Under the pieces are notes generated by a model. It was not told where the DNA came from and ran no database searches. It worked only from the letters and a program-made list of their open reading frames with translations. A stretch of 64,000 nucleotides of DNA from Mycolicibacterium sp. MU0053 (GTDB taxonomy: Bacteria; Actinomycetota; Actinomycetes; Mycobacteriales; Mycobacteriaceae). The stretch lies in NCBI RefSeq assembly GCF_963378095.1, contig NZ_OY726397.1:1550001-1614000 (forward strand), written 5' to 3'. Within the stretch, counting starts at the first letter, position 1. Each line of letters opens with the position of its first letter. A program made the translations under genes and the position numbers. This document shows, piece after piece, positions 9,381 through 17,782 of the stretch.

Positions 9381-10106
9381 TCAGACAAACTCGACGTCGG
9401 CGATCTTGAGTTCGCCGCCCTCCCGCCCCAGGGTGACGGCGATCCGGAAGCGCTGTGGATCCTTACGGGCATCCTCGGCGTTGGTGGCCTGCGACTGGGC
9501 CGCGACCAGCACCACCGGCGCATCGCTCTCGGTGTTCTCCACCGCCACCGAATCGACGGTGACCTCGGTGATGACCTTGGCGTCTTCGAGCGATGTGATC
9601 AGGCCGTCGGCCTGCGCCTCGAATTCCTCTTTGAAGCTGCCGGTGGCGCTGTCGATGACGCGTTGCACGTTCTCCTGGGCATCGGTGAAATCCAGCGACA
9701 TCAGGTTCACCACGCCTTGCCGGGCCACCGCCGCGTATTCGGCCAACCGGGCCCGCTCCTGATTGGCGCCGTGATGCTGCCACGCCATGGCGCCGCTGAG
9801 CCCCAGCAGTCCACAGACGGCCAGGAGCGCCGCCCCCAGGGCGAAAGGACGCCACGGCGGGGTGTTGGCCCCACCCGGAGCGGGCGGGGGCTGCAATGCC
9901 GGGCCGGACGGACCGGCGGCGTCGACCGCGGGGGCGATGCCGGCCTCGGCTTGGCGGCGCAACAGGGCCGCCCGCGCGCGTGCGGCCTCGGCGCGCGCGG
10001 CGGCCAACGCGGCCTGGGCTTCGGCCTCGTCGACACTGGCCTGTTTCAGCGCGTCGAGTGGCTCGGCGGGTGCAGTGTCACCGGTGCCGGGCGGGTCGTC
10101 TGCCAT
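9381..10106 (-). CDS. Mce-associated (Mas) membrane protein
   Basis: 241 residues. It has an acidic, Ala/Arg-rich N-terminal segment (about 15-60, likely helical), a Pro-rich linker, one membrane helix at about 87-108, and a C-terminal domain of the Mce-associated type (YAAVARQGVVNLMSLDF, then VIDSATGSFKEEF). Such proteins are encoded beside mce operons and stabilise or assist the Mce complex. It is a clear paralogue of the 241-residue gene at 55256-55981, 45 kb away. Start ATG at 10106 has GGAG about 10 bases upstream. Confidence 0.85.
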   Translation of the reverse strand: MADDPPGTGDTAPAEPLDALKQASVDEAEAQAALAAARAEAARARAALLRRQAEAGIAPAVDAAGPSGPALQPPPAPGGANTPPWRPFALGAALLAVCGLLGLSGAMAWQHHGANQERARLAEYAAVARQGVVNLMSLDFTDAQENVQRVIDSATGSFKEEFEAQADGLITSLEDAKVITEVTVDSVAVENTESDAPVVLVAAQSQATNAEDARKDPQRFRIAVTLGREGGELKIADVEFV

Positions 10107-10257
10107 GGCGGGTCTGCTCCGTCTGTCGGGTGGTGGCGCTGCGCTAGCAGCGTCTCTTGGATGCAGCGTAGCGTTCGCCGGTTGCCGTGCCGGTCGGGAT
10201 GTCGAGTATCTTCTCCGAAATGAAGAGTTTCGTTTCCGGCTGTGCGAAGGTAGACGC

Positions 10258-10689
10258 GTGCGCGTAATGGTGATGGCCGCTGCCGCGGCGACGGTGTCCG
10301 CGATGCTCAGCGCTCCGGCCGGAATGCTCACTGCGCCCGAAGCGCAGGCGGGCCCGCAGACTTGCAACGACGCCTTCTGTGTCCCCGGGATCACGCCGAA
10401 TGTGGTCCAGGGGTCCTACTGCGAGAACACCACCTATTACGTCTTCGGGACCGCGGTCGCAGGTCCGTCGACCAAGCCCGGCCGCCTGGTGTTCTGCGGA
10501 ACCCCGCGCCGGTACGAGCCGAGATGGTTCCGGTCGCCCCCGATCGCGGGAATCCGCGACGAGAACAGCTCGTGCACCGGCAGCCTGCACATGGTTGCCC
10601 AGGCGCCCGATGGATTGTTCCTCACATGCGTGTCGATGAACGGTGAATCGTTGTGGCGGCGCGGCGACACGATGCCCGTCGTCCAGTAA
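10258..10689 (+). CDS. Small secreted Cys-rich protein, function unknown
   Basis: 143 residues from GTG at 10258 (GAAGG seven bases upstream; an ATG three codons on is possible). A signal peptide of about 31 residues ends in APEAQA. Six cysteines follow (QTC, AFC, SYC, VFC, SSC, LTC), consistent with three disulfides in an exported domain. No family recognised. It is transcribed away from the Mas gene and converges on the next secreted gene, with a hairpin between them. Confidence 0.7.
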   Translation: MRVMVMAAAAATVSAMLSAPAGMLTAPEAQAGPQTCNDAFCVPGITPNVVQGSYCENTTYYVFGTAVAGPSTKPGRLVFCGTPRRYEPRWFRSPPIAGIRDENSSCTGSLHMVAQAPDGLFLTCVSMNGESLWRRGDTMPVVQ

Positions 10690-10710
10690 GGGGTCGGGTT
10701 CGAGTCGGCG

Positions 10711-10729
10711 GGCCGCTGGAGCAGCGGCC
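10711..10729. terminator. Hairpin between convergent secreted-protein genes
   Basis: GGCCGCTG-gag-CAGCGGCC: perfect 8-bp arms and 3-nt loop, midway in the 56-bp gap between the convergent stops at 10689 and 10746. A bidirectional terminator is likely. Confidence 0.65.
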
Positions 10730-10745
10730 TGGTCCGAATGCCGCT

Positions 10746-11165
10746 CTACCAGTTACGGATTGAGCACAGCGCGCCCTTGGGGCCGCTGTCGGTCTTGACC
10801 ACCACACCGTCGACCGCGAGCTCACAGCGGAATTCCGGCGTCGGAAACTCCAACGATTCACCGCTCTGTACGGTCACCATCGCCCACATGCCCGGGTCGG
10901 CCAACATCGCGTCGAGCACCCAGGGCTTGTCGGGCGCGATATCGACGTCCGCGCGCGGGCTGAACATGTACGGGTTGTGGCTGTAGTCGGAGAACACCGC
11001 GGGCTCGGCGTCGCGGTAATAGATGTGCGCCCAGATGGGGCCGGCGGCACTGACGGTGTACCGGACATGGTGCAGCACCGGCTCATTGGCCATCGCGGGC
11101 GTGGCCGCACCGATCGAGCCGCCGAGTATCGCAAGGGCTGCCGCAGTGGTTGCTAGTGCGCGCAT
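10746..11165 (-). CDS. Small secreted protein, function unknown
   Basis: 139 residues with a signal peptide (cleavage near TPAMANEP). The mature part has Tyr/Trp-rich strands (IWAHIYYRD) and two Cys near the C-terminus (FRCEL, ALCSI). ATG at 11165 has AGGA eight bases upstream. It lies two bases after the stop of the preceding secreted gene, so the two form an operon. No enzymatic motif. Confidence 0.75.
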   Translation of the reverse strand: MRALATTAAALAILGGSIGAATPAMANEPVLHHVRYTVSAAGPIWAHIYYRDAEPAVFSDYSHNPYMFSPRADVDIAPDKPWVLDAMLADPGMWAMVTVQSGESLEFPTPEFRCELAVDGVVVKTDSGPKGALCSIRNW

Positions 11166-11167
11166 GG

Positions 11168-11641
11168 TCACATCCTGGTCAAAGAGATCGGGTAGGTGAA
11201 GCTTCCGCCGGGCGCACCATCGCACCCGGTCGCGAACGAGGACACCATCTCGCCGGCCAGCGTGTCGCGGTGCCAGCGGTAGACGTCGTGGGTGGGAATC
11301 GTCGGCCCGTAATAGATGTCGCCGCACCGCAGGCCGAAGGGGTCGTCGATGGTCATGGTGTAGAAGCCGTCGTCGCCCAGGACGGCGTCGGCTTGGATGT
11401 ACTTCGCCTTGGCGACCGGCTGCGGAATCGTCTGGATACGGATGCAGGTGGCGCCCTCGGCGGACACGCCCTTGCACGGGGTCAGCGCCGAGAAAATATA
11501 GGTGTGGAAGTCGCGCCGGTCCGGGATGTGCAGGTTGTAATTGCCGAAGTACATCGCGGCCGCGGGGGGAGCGGATACCAGCGCTGCGGACATTAAAACG
11601 ACGCTGGCCATCGCGCTCAGCACGGACCGGATGGACTTCAC
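11168..11641 (-). CDS. Small secreted protein, function unknown
   Basis: 157 residues from a GTG at 11641 with GGAGGA just upstream; a GTG four codons earlier overlaps that ribosome-binding site and is less likely. A signal peptide ends near APPAAAMYF. Four cysteines (TPCKG, ATCIR, LRCGD, TGCDG) suggest two disulfides. It is the first gene of a two-gene minus-strand operon and runs divergently from the CoA ligase at 11798. Confidence 0.75.
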   Translation of the reverse strand: MKSIRSVLSAMASVVLMSAALVSAPPAAAMYFGNYNLHIPDRRDFHTYIFSALTPCKGVSAEGATCIRIQTIPQPVAKAKYIQADAVLGDDGFYTMTIDDPFGLRCGDIYYGPTIPTHDVYRWHRDTLAGEMVSSFATGCDGAPGGSFTYPISLTRM

Positions 11642-11734
11642 GGATTCCTCCACGGTTCTTCGAGTGTCCGGCTGACTATAAAGCGGGACTGGAGGTCATC
11701 GGGCCGAAACCGGAATCCCGCCTTCGCCGCACCG

Positions 11735-11771
11735 GAGATTGGCATTCTCGCAATCGGAGAATAGCATCATC
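11735..11771. promoter_or_regulatory. Tandem candidate operator (GAGAAT-N3-ATTCTC family)
   Basis: Two overlapping-type units: GAGATTGGCATTCTC (11735-11749) and GAGAATAGCATCATC (11757-11771), separated by seven bases (22-bp period). The end of the second unit is 26 bp before the ATG of the CoA ligase. The core TTGGCATTCTC-N7-GAGAATAGCATC is repeated with identical flanks at 50862-50890. Confidence 0.65.
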
Positions 11772-11797
11772 GACGACGGTGAGGAGTGCACATCCCG

Positions 11798-13342
11798 ATG
11801 CGAACAATCCCCGATGAACTCGTTCGGCGGTACCTGGAAAACGGGTGGTGGACGCCCGACACCCTGGGCGATCTGCTGGCCCGGGAACTGCCGGCGGGAG
11901 CCGACCTGGAATTCCGCGTGCATTCGAAGGTCCGCCCCTACCGAGGGACCATCGCCGAGGTGGAGTCGACCGCTCGGCGGCTCGCCGCGGGGCTGTACCG
12001 GCGGGGCGTGCGCGCCGGCGACGTGGTGGCGATGCAGCTGCCCAACTGGGTGGAGGCCGCCGCGACGTTCTGGGCCTCGGCCTTCCTCGGTGCGGTGGTG
12101 GTGCCGATCGTGCACTTCTACGGTCGCAAGGAGCTGACCCACATCCTCGGCGATGCCCAGCCCAAGGTGTTCATCACCGCGGAATCGTTCGGGCGCATGA
12201 AGTTCGAGCCGGACCTTGCCGCCGACATCGAGATCGTGGGCGTGGTGGGCGGCGACCAGCCGACCTTCGACGACCTGCTCGACGACGTGGCCTTCGAGGG
12301 TGTGCTGCCCACGGATCCCGCCGCCCCGACGTTGTATGCCTACACCTCCGGAACCACCAGCGCCCCCAAGGGGGTCATCCACAGCCACCACAGCCTGGTG
12401 CACGAAACCCATCAGCTGGTCGGCCAGAACATGACGGACACCGGCAAGCAGCTGATCGCGACGCCGGTCGGGCACTTCATCGGGATGGTCGGGGCCTTGC
12501 TGATGCCGGTGCTGTCCCGGCAGCCGATCCACCTCACCGACGTCTGGGATCCCGGCGTCGCACTGGCATTGATGATCAGCGAGGGTCTGGCGATCGGCGG
12601 TGGTCCGCCGTACTTCGTCACGAGCCTGTTGGACCATCCCGACTTCACCACCGAGCACCTCGCCGGTGTCCGCACCGTCGGTCTCGGCGGGTCGACGGTA
12701 CCGATCGCGGTCACCAAGCGGCTCACCGATCTCGGCATCAACACGTACCGCTCGTACGGCAGCACCGAGCACCCCTCGATCACCGGCTCCCGCTGGGACG
12801 CGGCGCAGGACAAGCGGCTCTACACCGACGGCTGCCCGCTCTCCGGGGTCGAGGTCAAGCTCGCCGAGGACGGCGAGATCCTGTCCCGCGGCCCGGACCT
12901 GTGTCTGGGCTACACCGATGATGCGCTGACCGCCAAGGCATTCGACGCCGACGGCTGGTATCACACCGGTGACATCGGCGTCCTCGACGACGATGGCTAT
13001 CTGACGATCACCGACCGCAAATCCGACATCATCATCCGCGGCGGGGAGAACATCAGCGCGGTCGAGGTCGAGGAGGCGCTGCTGGCGATCCCGGGTGTGG
13101 CCGAGGCCGTCGTGGTGGCCTCGCCCGACTCACGCTACGGCGAGCACGCCACCGCGGTGCTGCGCATGCACCCCGGCCACGACCTGCCCCGACTCGACGA
13201 GGTGCGGGCGCACTTCCAGGCCTGCGGCATGGCGCGCCAGAAGTGGCCCGAGGAGTTGCAGAAGGTCGACGATTTCCCGCGCACCGCGAGCGGCAAGGTG
13301 CAGAAGTACAAGGTGCGACAAGGAGTCGGTTGTGACCGGTAA
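11798..13342 (+). CDS. Acyl-CoA synthetase (FadD-type AMP-forming ligase)
   Basis: Activates a carboxylic acid to its CoA thioester through an acyl-adenylate. 514 residues from ATG 11798 (GAGGAG 11 bases upstream; a GTG at 11786 overlaps that site). AMP-binding enzyme motifs are in order: YTSGTTSAPKG at about 182-192, YGSTEHPS (A5) at about 325, DGWYHTGD at about 384, and the C-terminal catalytic Lys in ASGKVQKYK at about 500. The substrate is not readable. It overlaps the next SDR gene by 11 bases, and the two form an operon behind a tandem GAGAAT operator. Confidence 0.9.
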   Translation: MRTIPDELVRRYLENGWWTPDTLGDLLARELPAGADLEFRVHSKVRPYRGTIAEVESTARRLAAGLYRRGVRAGDVVAMQLPNWVEAAATFWASAFLGAVVVPIVHFYGRKELTHILGDAQPKVFITAESFGRMKFEPDLAADIEIVGVVGGDQPTFDDLLDDVAFEGVLPTDPAAPTLYAYTSGTTSAPKGVIHSHHSLVHETHQLVGQNMTDTGKQLIATPVGHFIGMVGALLMPVLSRQPIHLTDVWDPGVALALMISEGLAIGGGPPYFVTSLLDHPDFTTEHLAGVRTVGLGGSTVPIAVTKRLTDLGINTYRSYGSTEHPSITGSRWDAAQDKRLYTDGCPLSGVEVKLAEDGEILSRGPDLCLGYTDDALTAKAFDADGWYHTGDIGVLDDDGYLTITDRKSDIIIRGGENISAVEVEEALLAIPGVAEAVVVASPDSRYGEHATAVLRMHPGHDLPRLDEVRAHFQACGMARQKWPEELQKVDDFPRTASGKVQKYKVRQGVGCDR

Positions 13343-14351
13343 GAAGCTCGTCATCGGAGCCAGCGGATTTCTGGGTTCGCATGTTACCCGCCAACTCGTC
13401 GAGGCCGGCGAAGACGTCCGGGTGATGCTGCGAAAGACCAGTTCCACCAAGGCGATCGACGATCTCGACGTGGAGCGCCGCTACGGCGACCTGTTCGACG
13501 ACAACGCGATGCGCGCAGCCATGTCCGGCTGCGATGTCATCTACTACTGCGTGGTGGACGCCCGGATGTGGCTGCGCGATCCGGCCCCGCTGTTCCGGAC
13601 CAACGTCGACGGGTTGCGCGCAGTGCTCGATGTCGCCACCGAACCCGAGATCGCCGCCGGACTACGCAAATTCGTGTTCACCAGCACCATCGGCACGCTG
13701 GCGATCAGCACCACCCGGCTGGTGACCGAGGACGACCCACGCAACTGGGATCAGGGCGGCGCCTACGTCGAAGCCCGGGTGGCCGCCGAGGAACTGCTCT
13801 TCGACTACGCCCGGAACAAGGGCTTACCCGCCGTGGCGCTGTGCGTCTCGACCACGTACGGCCCCGGCGACTGGGCGCCGACGCCGCACGGTTCCCAGGT
13901 CGCGATGGTGGCCGCGGGCAAGGTCCCGTTCTACCCGGACTTCGGCCTGGAGGTGGTGGGCATCGAGGATGCCGCGCGCGCCATGCTGTTGGCCGCCGAG
14001 AAGGGCCGCAACGGCGAGCGGTACATCATCTCCGATCGCTTCATGACCATGCGCGAGATCCAGAACGTCGTCGCCGACGCCGCCGGGGTGCGCCGGTCCC
14101 GGATCAAGGTGCCGCTGAGCATGTTACGAGTGGCCGCCCGACTCAACGATGTCGCCGCGCGGCTGCTGCGCCGGGACCTGATGTTCGCCTCGGCCGGTCA
14201 ACGGATGGCCGAGTTGATGTCGCCGCTGGACCACAGCAAGGCCGAGCGCGAACTGGGCTGGAAGCCCGAACCCGTGGAGGAGTCGCTGGCCCGCGCCGTC
14301 GCCTTCTTCCGCGCCCAATCTTCTCGCCCAAACTCACCTTTGGGCCGATAA
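13332..14351 (+). CDS. Extended SDR, NAD(P)-dependent epimerase / 3-beta-HSD-like
   Basis: Extended short-chain dehydrogenase/reductase, 339 residues, of the dihydroflavonol reductase / 3-beta-hydroxysteroid dehydrogenase group. The Rossmann motif is GASGFLGS (about 8-15), and a Thr/Ser active-site stretch (FTSTIGT) is present. The catalytic YxxxK is YVEAR near residue 144, with Lys replaced by Arg. GTG at 13332 has AAGGAG eight bases upstream and lies inside the end of the CoA ligase, so translation is coupled. Probable role: oxidation or reduction of a ring or side-chain alcohol/ketone in the same pathway. Confidence 0.85.
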   Translation: MTGKKLVIGASGFLGSHVTRQLVEAGEDVRVMLRKTSSTKAIDDLDVERRYGDLFDDNAMRAAMSGCDVIYYCVVDARMWLRDPAPLFRTNVDGLRAVLDVATEPEIAAGLRKFVFTSTIGTLAISTTRLVTEDDPRNWDQGGAYVEARVAAEELLFDYARNKGLPAVALCVSTTYGPGDWAPTPHGSQVAMVAAGKVPFYPDFGLEVVGIEDAARAMLLAAEKGRNGERYIISDRFMTMREIQNVVADAAGVRRSRIKVPLSMLRVAARLNDVAARLLRRDLMFASAGQRMAELMSPLDHSKAERELGWKPEPVEESLARAVAFFRAQSSRPNSPLGR

Positions 14352-14398
14352 GTTCGAGGAGTGACTTCCGGCATTTCGTCGATCTCGGCGCGGGGCCG

Positions 14399-16048
14399 TC
14401 AGCTCGCGGACTGACCGGTCGCGGCGTGGTGACCGGCGCGGAAGCCGAACACCATGGCCGGGCCGATGGTGCCGCCCGCCCCACCGTAGGCGCGGCCGGT
14501 GACCCCGGCCATCGCGTTGCCGGCGGCGTACAGCCCCGGAATCACCGAGCCGGACACGTGCAGCACCCGGCCGTCGCGGTCGGTGCGCGGGCCGCCCTTG
14601 GTGCCCATCGCTCCGAGTGCGACTGGGACCGCGTAGTACGGCGCGGTGTCCAGCGGGCCGAGGGTGCGTCCGGCGTCGGTCGACGCGCTGGGATCACCCC
14701 AGTACCCGTCGTAAGCGCTGCTGCCGCGGCCGAACTCGGGATCGCGCGGATCCTCGCGGTCGACGGTGCGGTTCCACGCGGCCAACGTCTGTGCCAGCCC
14801 GTCGGCGTCGATGCCGGTCTTGTCGGCGAGTTCGTTGAGGTCCTTGGACCCGCAGAACCAGGCCGGGGCCGCCTCGCCGGGTTCCACGCCCAGGAAGCCG
14901 TAGCGCTTCAGGTGCTGATCGTCGAAGACGATCCAGGCCGGGTCGTTGACGTAACCGTCGCGCGGGTGCAGGTACTGGAAGGCGCCGGCCATCGAGTTGT
15001 AGTCGCAGGCCTCGTTGATGAACCGCCGGCCGGCTCGGTTGACGATGATGCTGCGCGGGCGGGTCCGCTCCAGGCGCACGCTGCGGCTGCGCTGGTGGCC
15101 GTCGATGGTGTCGTCGGGGATCTGCACGATCGGCACCCACCAGGCTTCACCCATGTTGGCCAGATCGGCGCCGTGGGCCATCGCCATCCGCAGCGCATCG
15201 CCGGTGTTGGTGGGCGGCGACACCGGACCGTGCATGGGCCCGCGCAGGAATGCCTCGACCAGCGCGGTGTCCCACTCGAATCCGCCGTTGGCCAGGATGA
15301 CCCCGCGGTGGGCTCGCACGTTGATGGTGTTGTCGCCGGCGCTGATTCGCACCCCCGCGATGACGCCGTCCTGCGCGAGCAGTTCGGTCGCCCGGGTTCC
15401 GGTGAACGGGGTGATCCCGGCATCGAGCACGCCCTTGAGCAGTCCGGCGATCAACGCGGTGCCGGCGACGACGATGTCTCCCGAGGTGTCGTCGATGTCG
15501 GCGTGCAGCCGCGCTCGGGTTTCGGCGTCGATACCGACGTTGCTGAAGTCGGGCGGAAACGACGTGATCCGGTCGCGCCAGAGCGGGATCCGGTTCAGGT
15601 CATAGGGGATCGGCCCCAGCGAGCGCCCGCCGCCGGGTCGACCGCCGGGCAGTTCGGGCTTGTAGTCCGGGAATCCGGTGGCGATCTCGAACCGCATGTC
15701 GCTGTGCGCCTCGACGAAGTCGATCATCGCGGGACCGGTGCGCACGAAGGTCTCCACCAACGCTTCGTCCATCGCGCCGAAGGACTGGGCGCGCAGGTAG
15801 GCCATGGCGTCCTCGACGGTGAGGTCGGCATCGGGGGCCCGATGGTGCGCGGGGATCCAGGCGATCCCGCCGGACACCGCGGTGGTGCCACCGACGGTCT
15901 CGGCCTTCTCGTAGACGTCCACTCGGACGTTGCCTTGGCCGGCCACGGCCGCCGCCAACGCGGCGGTCAGCCCGGCGCCACCGGTGCCGAGTACCACCAC
16001 GTCGGTTTCCCGGTCCCAGTTGGTTGCGTCCTGTTCCCTGATGGTCAC
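14399..16048 (-). CDS. FAD-dependent ring dehydrogenase (3-ketosteroid 1-dehydrogenase-like)
   Basis: Flavoprotein of the fumarate reductase / 3-ketosteroid delta-1-dehydrogenase superfamily, 549 residues. The FAD-binding GTGGAG lies at 21-26, an ISG-type flavin motif (AVSGGIAW) follows, and the C-terminal GRAYGGAGGTIGPAMVFG keeps the Tyr-x3-Gly spacing of the KstD catalytic Tyr/Gly pair. GTG at 16048 is preceded by AAAGGA. It probably desaturates an alicyclic ring next to a carbonyl. It sits downstream of the IclR gene on the same strand and is one of two such enzymes here. Steroid specificity is not implied. Confidence 0.85.
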   Translation of the reverse strand: MTIREQDATNWDRETDVVVLGTGGAGLTAALAAAVAGQGNVRVDVYEKAETVGGTTAVSGGIAWIPAHHRAPDADLTVEDAMAYLRAQSFGAMDEALVETFVRTGPAMIDFVEAHSDMRFEIATGFPDYKPELPGGRPGGGRSLGPIPYDLNRIPLWRDRITSFPPDFSNVGIDAETRARLHADIDDTSGDIVVAGTALIAGLLKGVLDAGITPFTGTRATELLAQDGVIAGVRISAGDNTINVRAHRGVILANGGFEWDTALVEAFLRGPMHGPVSPPTNTGDALRMAMAHGADLANMGEAWWVPIVQIPDDTIDGHQRSRSVRLERTRPRSIIVNRAGRRFINEACDYNSMAGAFQYLHPRDGYVNDPAWIVFDDQHLKRYGFLGVEPGEAAPAWFCGSKDLNELADKTGIDADGLAQTLAAWNRTVDREDPRDPEFGRGSSAYDGYWGDPSASTDAGRTLGPLDTAPYYAVPVALGAMGTKGGPRTDRDGRVLHVSGSVIPGLYAAGNAMAGVTGRAYGGAGGTIGPAMVFGFRAGHHAATGQSAS

Positions 16049-16083
16049 GGCGCCAAGTCCTTTCGATATACGACGGTCAAGGG

Positions 16084-16812
16084 TCAGCTCAGAATCACCG
16101 ACAACTCTTCGGCTGCCCGGATCACCGCGTCGCGGCCGTGTTCGACGACGTCCTCGCGATGGGAGATGAGGTTGAGGCAGGTGGCCGGTGACGGCGGCAG
16201 TCGGTGCACCGGGACGGCCAGGCCGTAGGTGTTGGGTTCGATTTCGCCGTGGGTGATCACCCACCCCTGTTCCCGGGTCAGGGTCACCAGATCCCGTTCT
16301 CCGGGTCGGGGCGGCATGCTGGCCAGCAGTGCGATGCCGGCCGCACCGCGGTCCAGCGGGTACCGGCTGCCCTCATGGAAGGACAGTTGGTAGGAGACCT
16401 GGGTGGGCACGATGACGGCGATGGCGACCTGCTGGTCGCCCTCGGCCACCAGCATCGAGACGGTGGTGGACAGCTCGTCGGCCAGCGACCGTAGCCGCGG
16501 CAGGCACACCTGACGCAGGTTGTTGTCGAACGACGCCCCGAGCGCCACCAAACCGGCGGCCGAGCGGTATCGGCCGTCCTCGGCCTTGGCCACCATCCGG
16601 AACTGCGCCAGCGTGCTCAGCAGGCGGTAGGCGATCGTCCGGTGCACGCCGATGCGCTCGGCGACCTGTTGCGCGGTCAAGCCGCCCGGGGTCGACGCCA
16701 CCACCTGAAGCGCGATCAGTCCCCGGGCCAGCGTCTGCGAGCCCGGTGCGCCCGTGGCGACAACGGTTATCGGCTGCTCGGTCGCGGCAGATCCTCTCTT
16801 GACAGACATCAC
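16084..16812 (-). CDS. IclR-family transcriptional regulator
   Basis: 242 residues: winged HTH at about 25-85 (LTAQQVAERIGVHRTIAYRL) and an IclR effector domain beyond. Start is GTG 16812 or ATG 16809. It is divergent from the mhpC-mhpA-mhpB homologues across 103 bp. In E. coli the mhp operon is controlled by MhpR, also an IclR protein, so this is the likely local regulator of the meta-cleavage genes and of the KstD-like gene behind it. Effector unknown. Confidence 0.9.
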   Translation of the reverse strand: MMSVKRGSAATEQPITVVATGAPGSQTLARGLIALQVVASTPGGLTAQQVAERIGVHRTIAYRLLSTLAQFRMVAKAEDGRYRSAAGLVALGASFDNNLRQVCLPRLRSLADELSTTVSMLVAEGDQQVAIAVIVPTQVSYQLSFHEGSRYPLDRGAAGIALLASMPPRPGERDLVTLTREQGWVITHGEIEPNTYGLAVPVHRLPPSPATCLNLISHREDVVEHGRDAVIRAAEELSVILS

Positions 16813-16839
16813 TGCGAGAGTGATGCTCTATACATAGTG

Positions 16840-16871
16840 CACATCGATGTACGATATTAGCACACATCGAT
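16840..16871. promoter_or_regulatory. Candidate IclR operator: direct repeat CACATCGAT
   Basis: CACATCGAT at 16840-16848 and again at 16863-16871, 23 bp apart; the first is part of the perfect palindrome ACATCGATGT (16841-16850). They occupy the centre of the divergent gap between the IclR gene and the hydrolase gene. Confidence 0.5.
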
Positions 16872-16915
16872 CTCACCAAAAGAGAATGACGTAATCGCTG
16901 GCAGAAAGGCATTTT

Positions 16916-17782
16916 GTGGCTGAGTTCGAGAGCGTATGGAGCGATCTTCAGGGCGTTCCGTTCTCGCAGGGGTACCTGGATGCCGGGGGTGTGCGCACCC
17001 GATACCTGCACGCCGGGGATCGGGAAAAGCCGACTTTGGTGCTGCTGCACGGCTCCGGCGGGCACGCCGAGGCCTATGTGCGTAACCTCGCGGCGCACGC
17101 CGAGCACTTCTCCACCTGGTCGATCGACATGCTCGGGCACGGCTACACCGACAAGCCGGGCCACCCGCTCGAGGTCCAGCACTACGTCGAGCACCTGTTG
17201 GCGTTCTTCGATGCCATCGGCGCCGACCAGGTCTACCTGTCCGGGGAGTCCCTGGGCGGCTGGGTGGCGTCGCGGGCGGCCGCGGAGCACCCCGACCGGA
17301 TCATCCGGTTGGTGCTCAACACGGCCGGCGGTTCCCAGGCCGATCCCGAGGTGATGAAGCGCATCATCACGCTATCGATGGCCGCGGTCGAGGATCCGAC
17401 CTGGGAAACCGTCCAGGCCCGGATCAAGTGGTTGATGGCCGACAAGTCCAAGGATTACGACGACATCGTCGCCAGTCGGCAACGCATCTACCGGTTGCCG
17501 GGCTTCGTCGCCGCGATGCGCGACATCATGGCACTGCAGGACCCGGAGATCCGGGCCCGGAACCTGATGGGCCCCAAGGACTACGGCGCCATCACCGCAC
17601 CCACGCTGGTGCTGTGGACCAGCGACGACCCCACTGCTGATGTCAGCGAGGGCAGTCGGATCGCCTCGATGATCCCCGGCGCCCGCTTCGAGGTGATGGC
17701 CGGCTGCGGGCATTGGCCGCAGTACGAGGACCCTGACACCTTCAACCGCCTGCATGTCGACTTCCTGCTGGGGAGGGCGTAA
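16916..17782 (+). CDS. mhpC: Alpha/beta hydrolase, MhpC-like meta-cleavage product C-C hydrolase
   Basis: Predicted to hydrolyse the C-C bond of a ring-fission 2-hydroxy-6-oxo-dienoate. 288 residues, the usual MhpC length. The oxyanion strand is LLHGSGG, the nucleophile Ser is in GESLG (about residue 110), the acid Asp is near SDDPTAD, and the catalytic His is in GCGHWPQYED near 262, very like MhpC. GTG start with AAAGG seven bases upstream. It is followed at once by the MhpA- and MhpB-like genes, which makes a C-C hydrolase role more likely than an esterase. Confidence 0.82.
   Translation: MAEFESVWSDLQGVPFSQGYLDAGGVRTRYLHAGDREKPTLVLLHGSGGHAEAYVRNLAAHAEHFSTWSIDMLGHGYTDKPGHPLEVQHYVEHLLAFFDAIGADQVYLSGESLGGWVASRAAAEHPDRIIRLVLNTAGGSQADPEVMKRIITLSMAAVEDPTWETVQARIKWLMADKSKDYDDIVASRQRIYRLPGFVAAMRDIMALQDPEIRARNLMGPKDYGAITAPTLVLWTSDDPTADVSEGSRIASMIPGARFEVMAGCGHWPQYEDPDTFNRLHVDFLLGRA

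Noticed and set aside
10210..10225. TTCTC/GAAGAG dyad as another copy of the GAGAAT operator
   Set aside because: The halves do not match GAGAAT-N3-ATTCTC and the arms pair over only five bases.
13568..16228. 886-codon plus-strand open frame over the SDR and KstD-like genes
   Set aside because: Antisense or out-of-frame shadow of two well-supported genes; low-complexity Arg/Gly-rich translation.
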